Assembly (NCBI GenBank): GCA_031256615.1
Contig: JAIRQG010000065.1
Location: forward strand, 1-13,060
DNA length: 13,060 bases
Direction: 5' to 3'
Origin: Candidatus Methanoplasma sp.
GTDB taxonomy: Archaea > Thermoplasmatota > Thermoplasmata > Methanomassiliicoccales > Methanomethylophilaceae
Shown here: piece by piece, positions 13,040-13,060 of the stretch
Position numbering within the stretch: the first letter of the stretch is position 1
Layout: the number at the start of each line of letters is the position of its first letter
Program-made: the position numbers and the translations under genes
The notes under the pieces: model-generated
Database searches by the model: none
The model's input: only the letters and a program-made list of their open reading frames with translations
Told to the model about the DNA's origin: nothing

Positions 13040-13060
13040 GATATCTGTATCGATGGCATA

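Noticed and set aside
1..13060. CRISPR array, insertion sequence or transposase
   Set aside because: The recurrent 17-bp sequence is spaced irregularly at promoters and not as repeats with spacers. No transposase motifs or terminal repeats with target duplications were seen.

Overview
The window looks archaeal. The promoters show TATA boxes such as TTAAATA about 25 bases before the expected transcript starts, several starts have GGTGA/GGAGG-type ribosome binding sites, and the gene content (a membrane-anchored binding protein with dockerin-like calcium loops, anaerobic cobalamin genes, zinc-ribbon and winged-helix regulators) would fit a methanogen-related Thermoplasmata lineage such as Methanomassiliicoccales. 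The lineage is an inference and was not tested.

Layout. Positions 1-1105 (minus): an ABC-2 type transporter, with the ATPase complete and its permease cut by the window edge. Positions 1273-8094 (plus): two tandem paralogous dockerin/BtuF-like binding proteins, two FecCD/BtuC-type permeases, then a second ABC-2 ATPase and permease. Positions 8310-8819 (minus): a small protein resembling the DUF4430/transcobalamin C-terminal fold. Positions 8994-10421 (minus): a two-gene operon encoding a protein with four tandem zinc ribbons and a winged-helix protein. Positions 10451-10706: a gap holding a possible folded RNA. Positions 10707-12155 (minus): cbiF and cbiC of anaerobic corrin synthesis. Positions 12393-13039 (minus): an MntA-HepT toxin-antitoxin pair with hepT frameshifted.

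The most interesting signal is a 17-bp palindrome, TTGGAT-N5-ATCCAA. It occurs five times with perfect half-sites and once in degenerate form, always at a promoter, and it marks every transcription unit here except the toxin-antitoxin pair. The sites precede both binding proteins (and hence the importer operon), the exporter-like ABC pair, the DUF4430-like protein, the zinc-ribbon/winged-helix operon and cbiF-cbiC. This looks like a local regulon for corrinoid (or cobalt/metal-chelate) capture and synthesis. The two-gene operon is the best candidate for its autoregulated regulator. Sites lie just upstream of the TATA box at four promoters, and between the TATA box and the transcript start at two.

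How the genes may work together (inference): the lipid-facing binding proteins capture a corrinoid-like ligand and pass it to the FecCD permeases, CbiF and CbiC supply new corrin ring, and the ABC-2 pairs do something linked but unknown. No BtuD-like ATPase for the importer is in the window.
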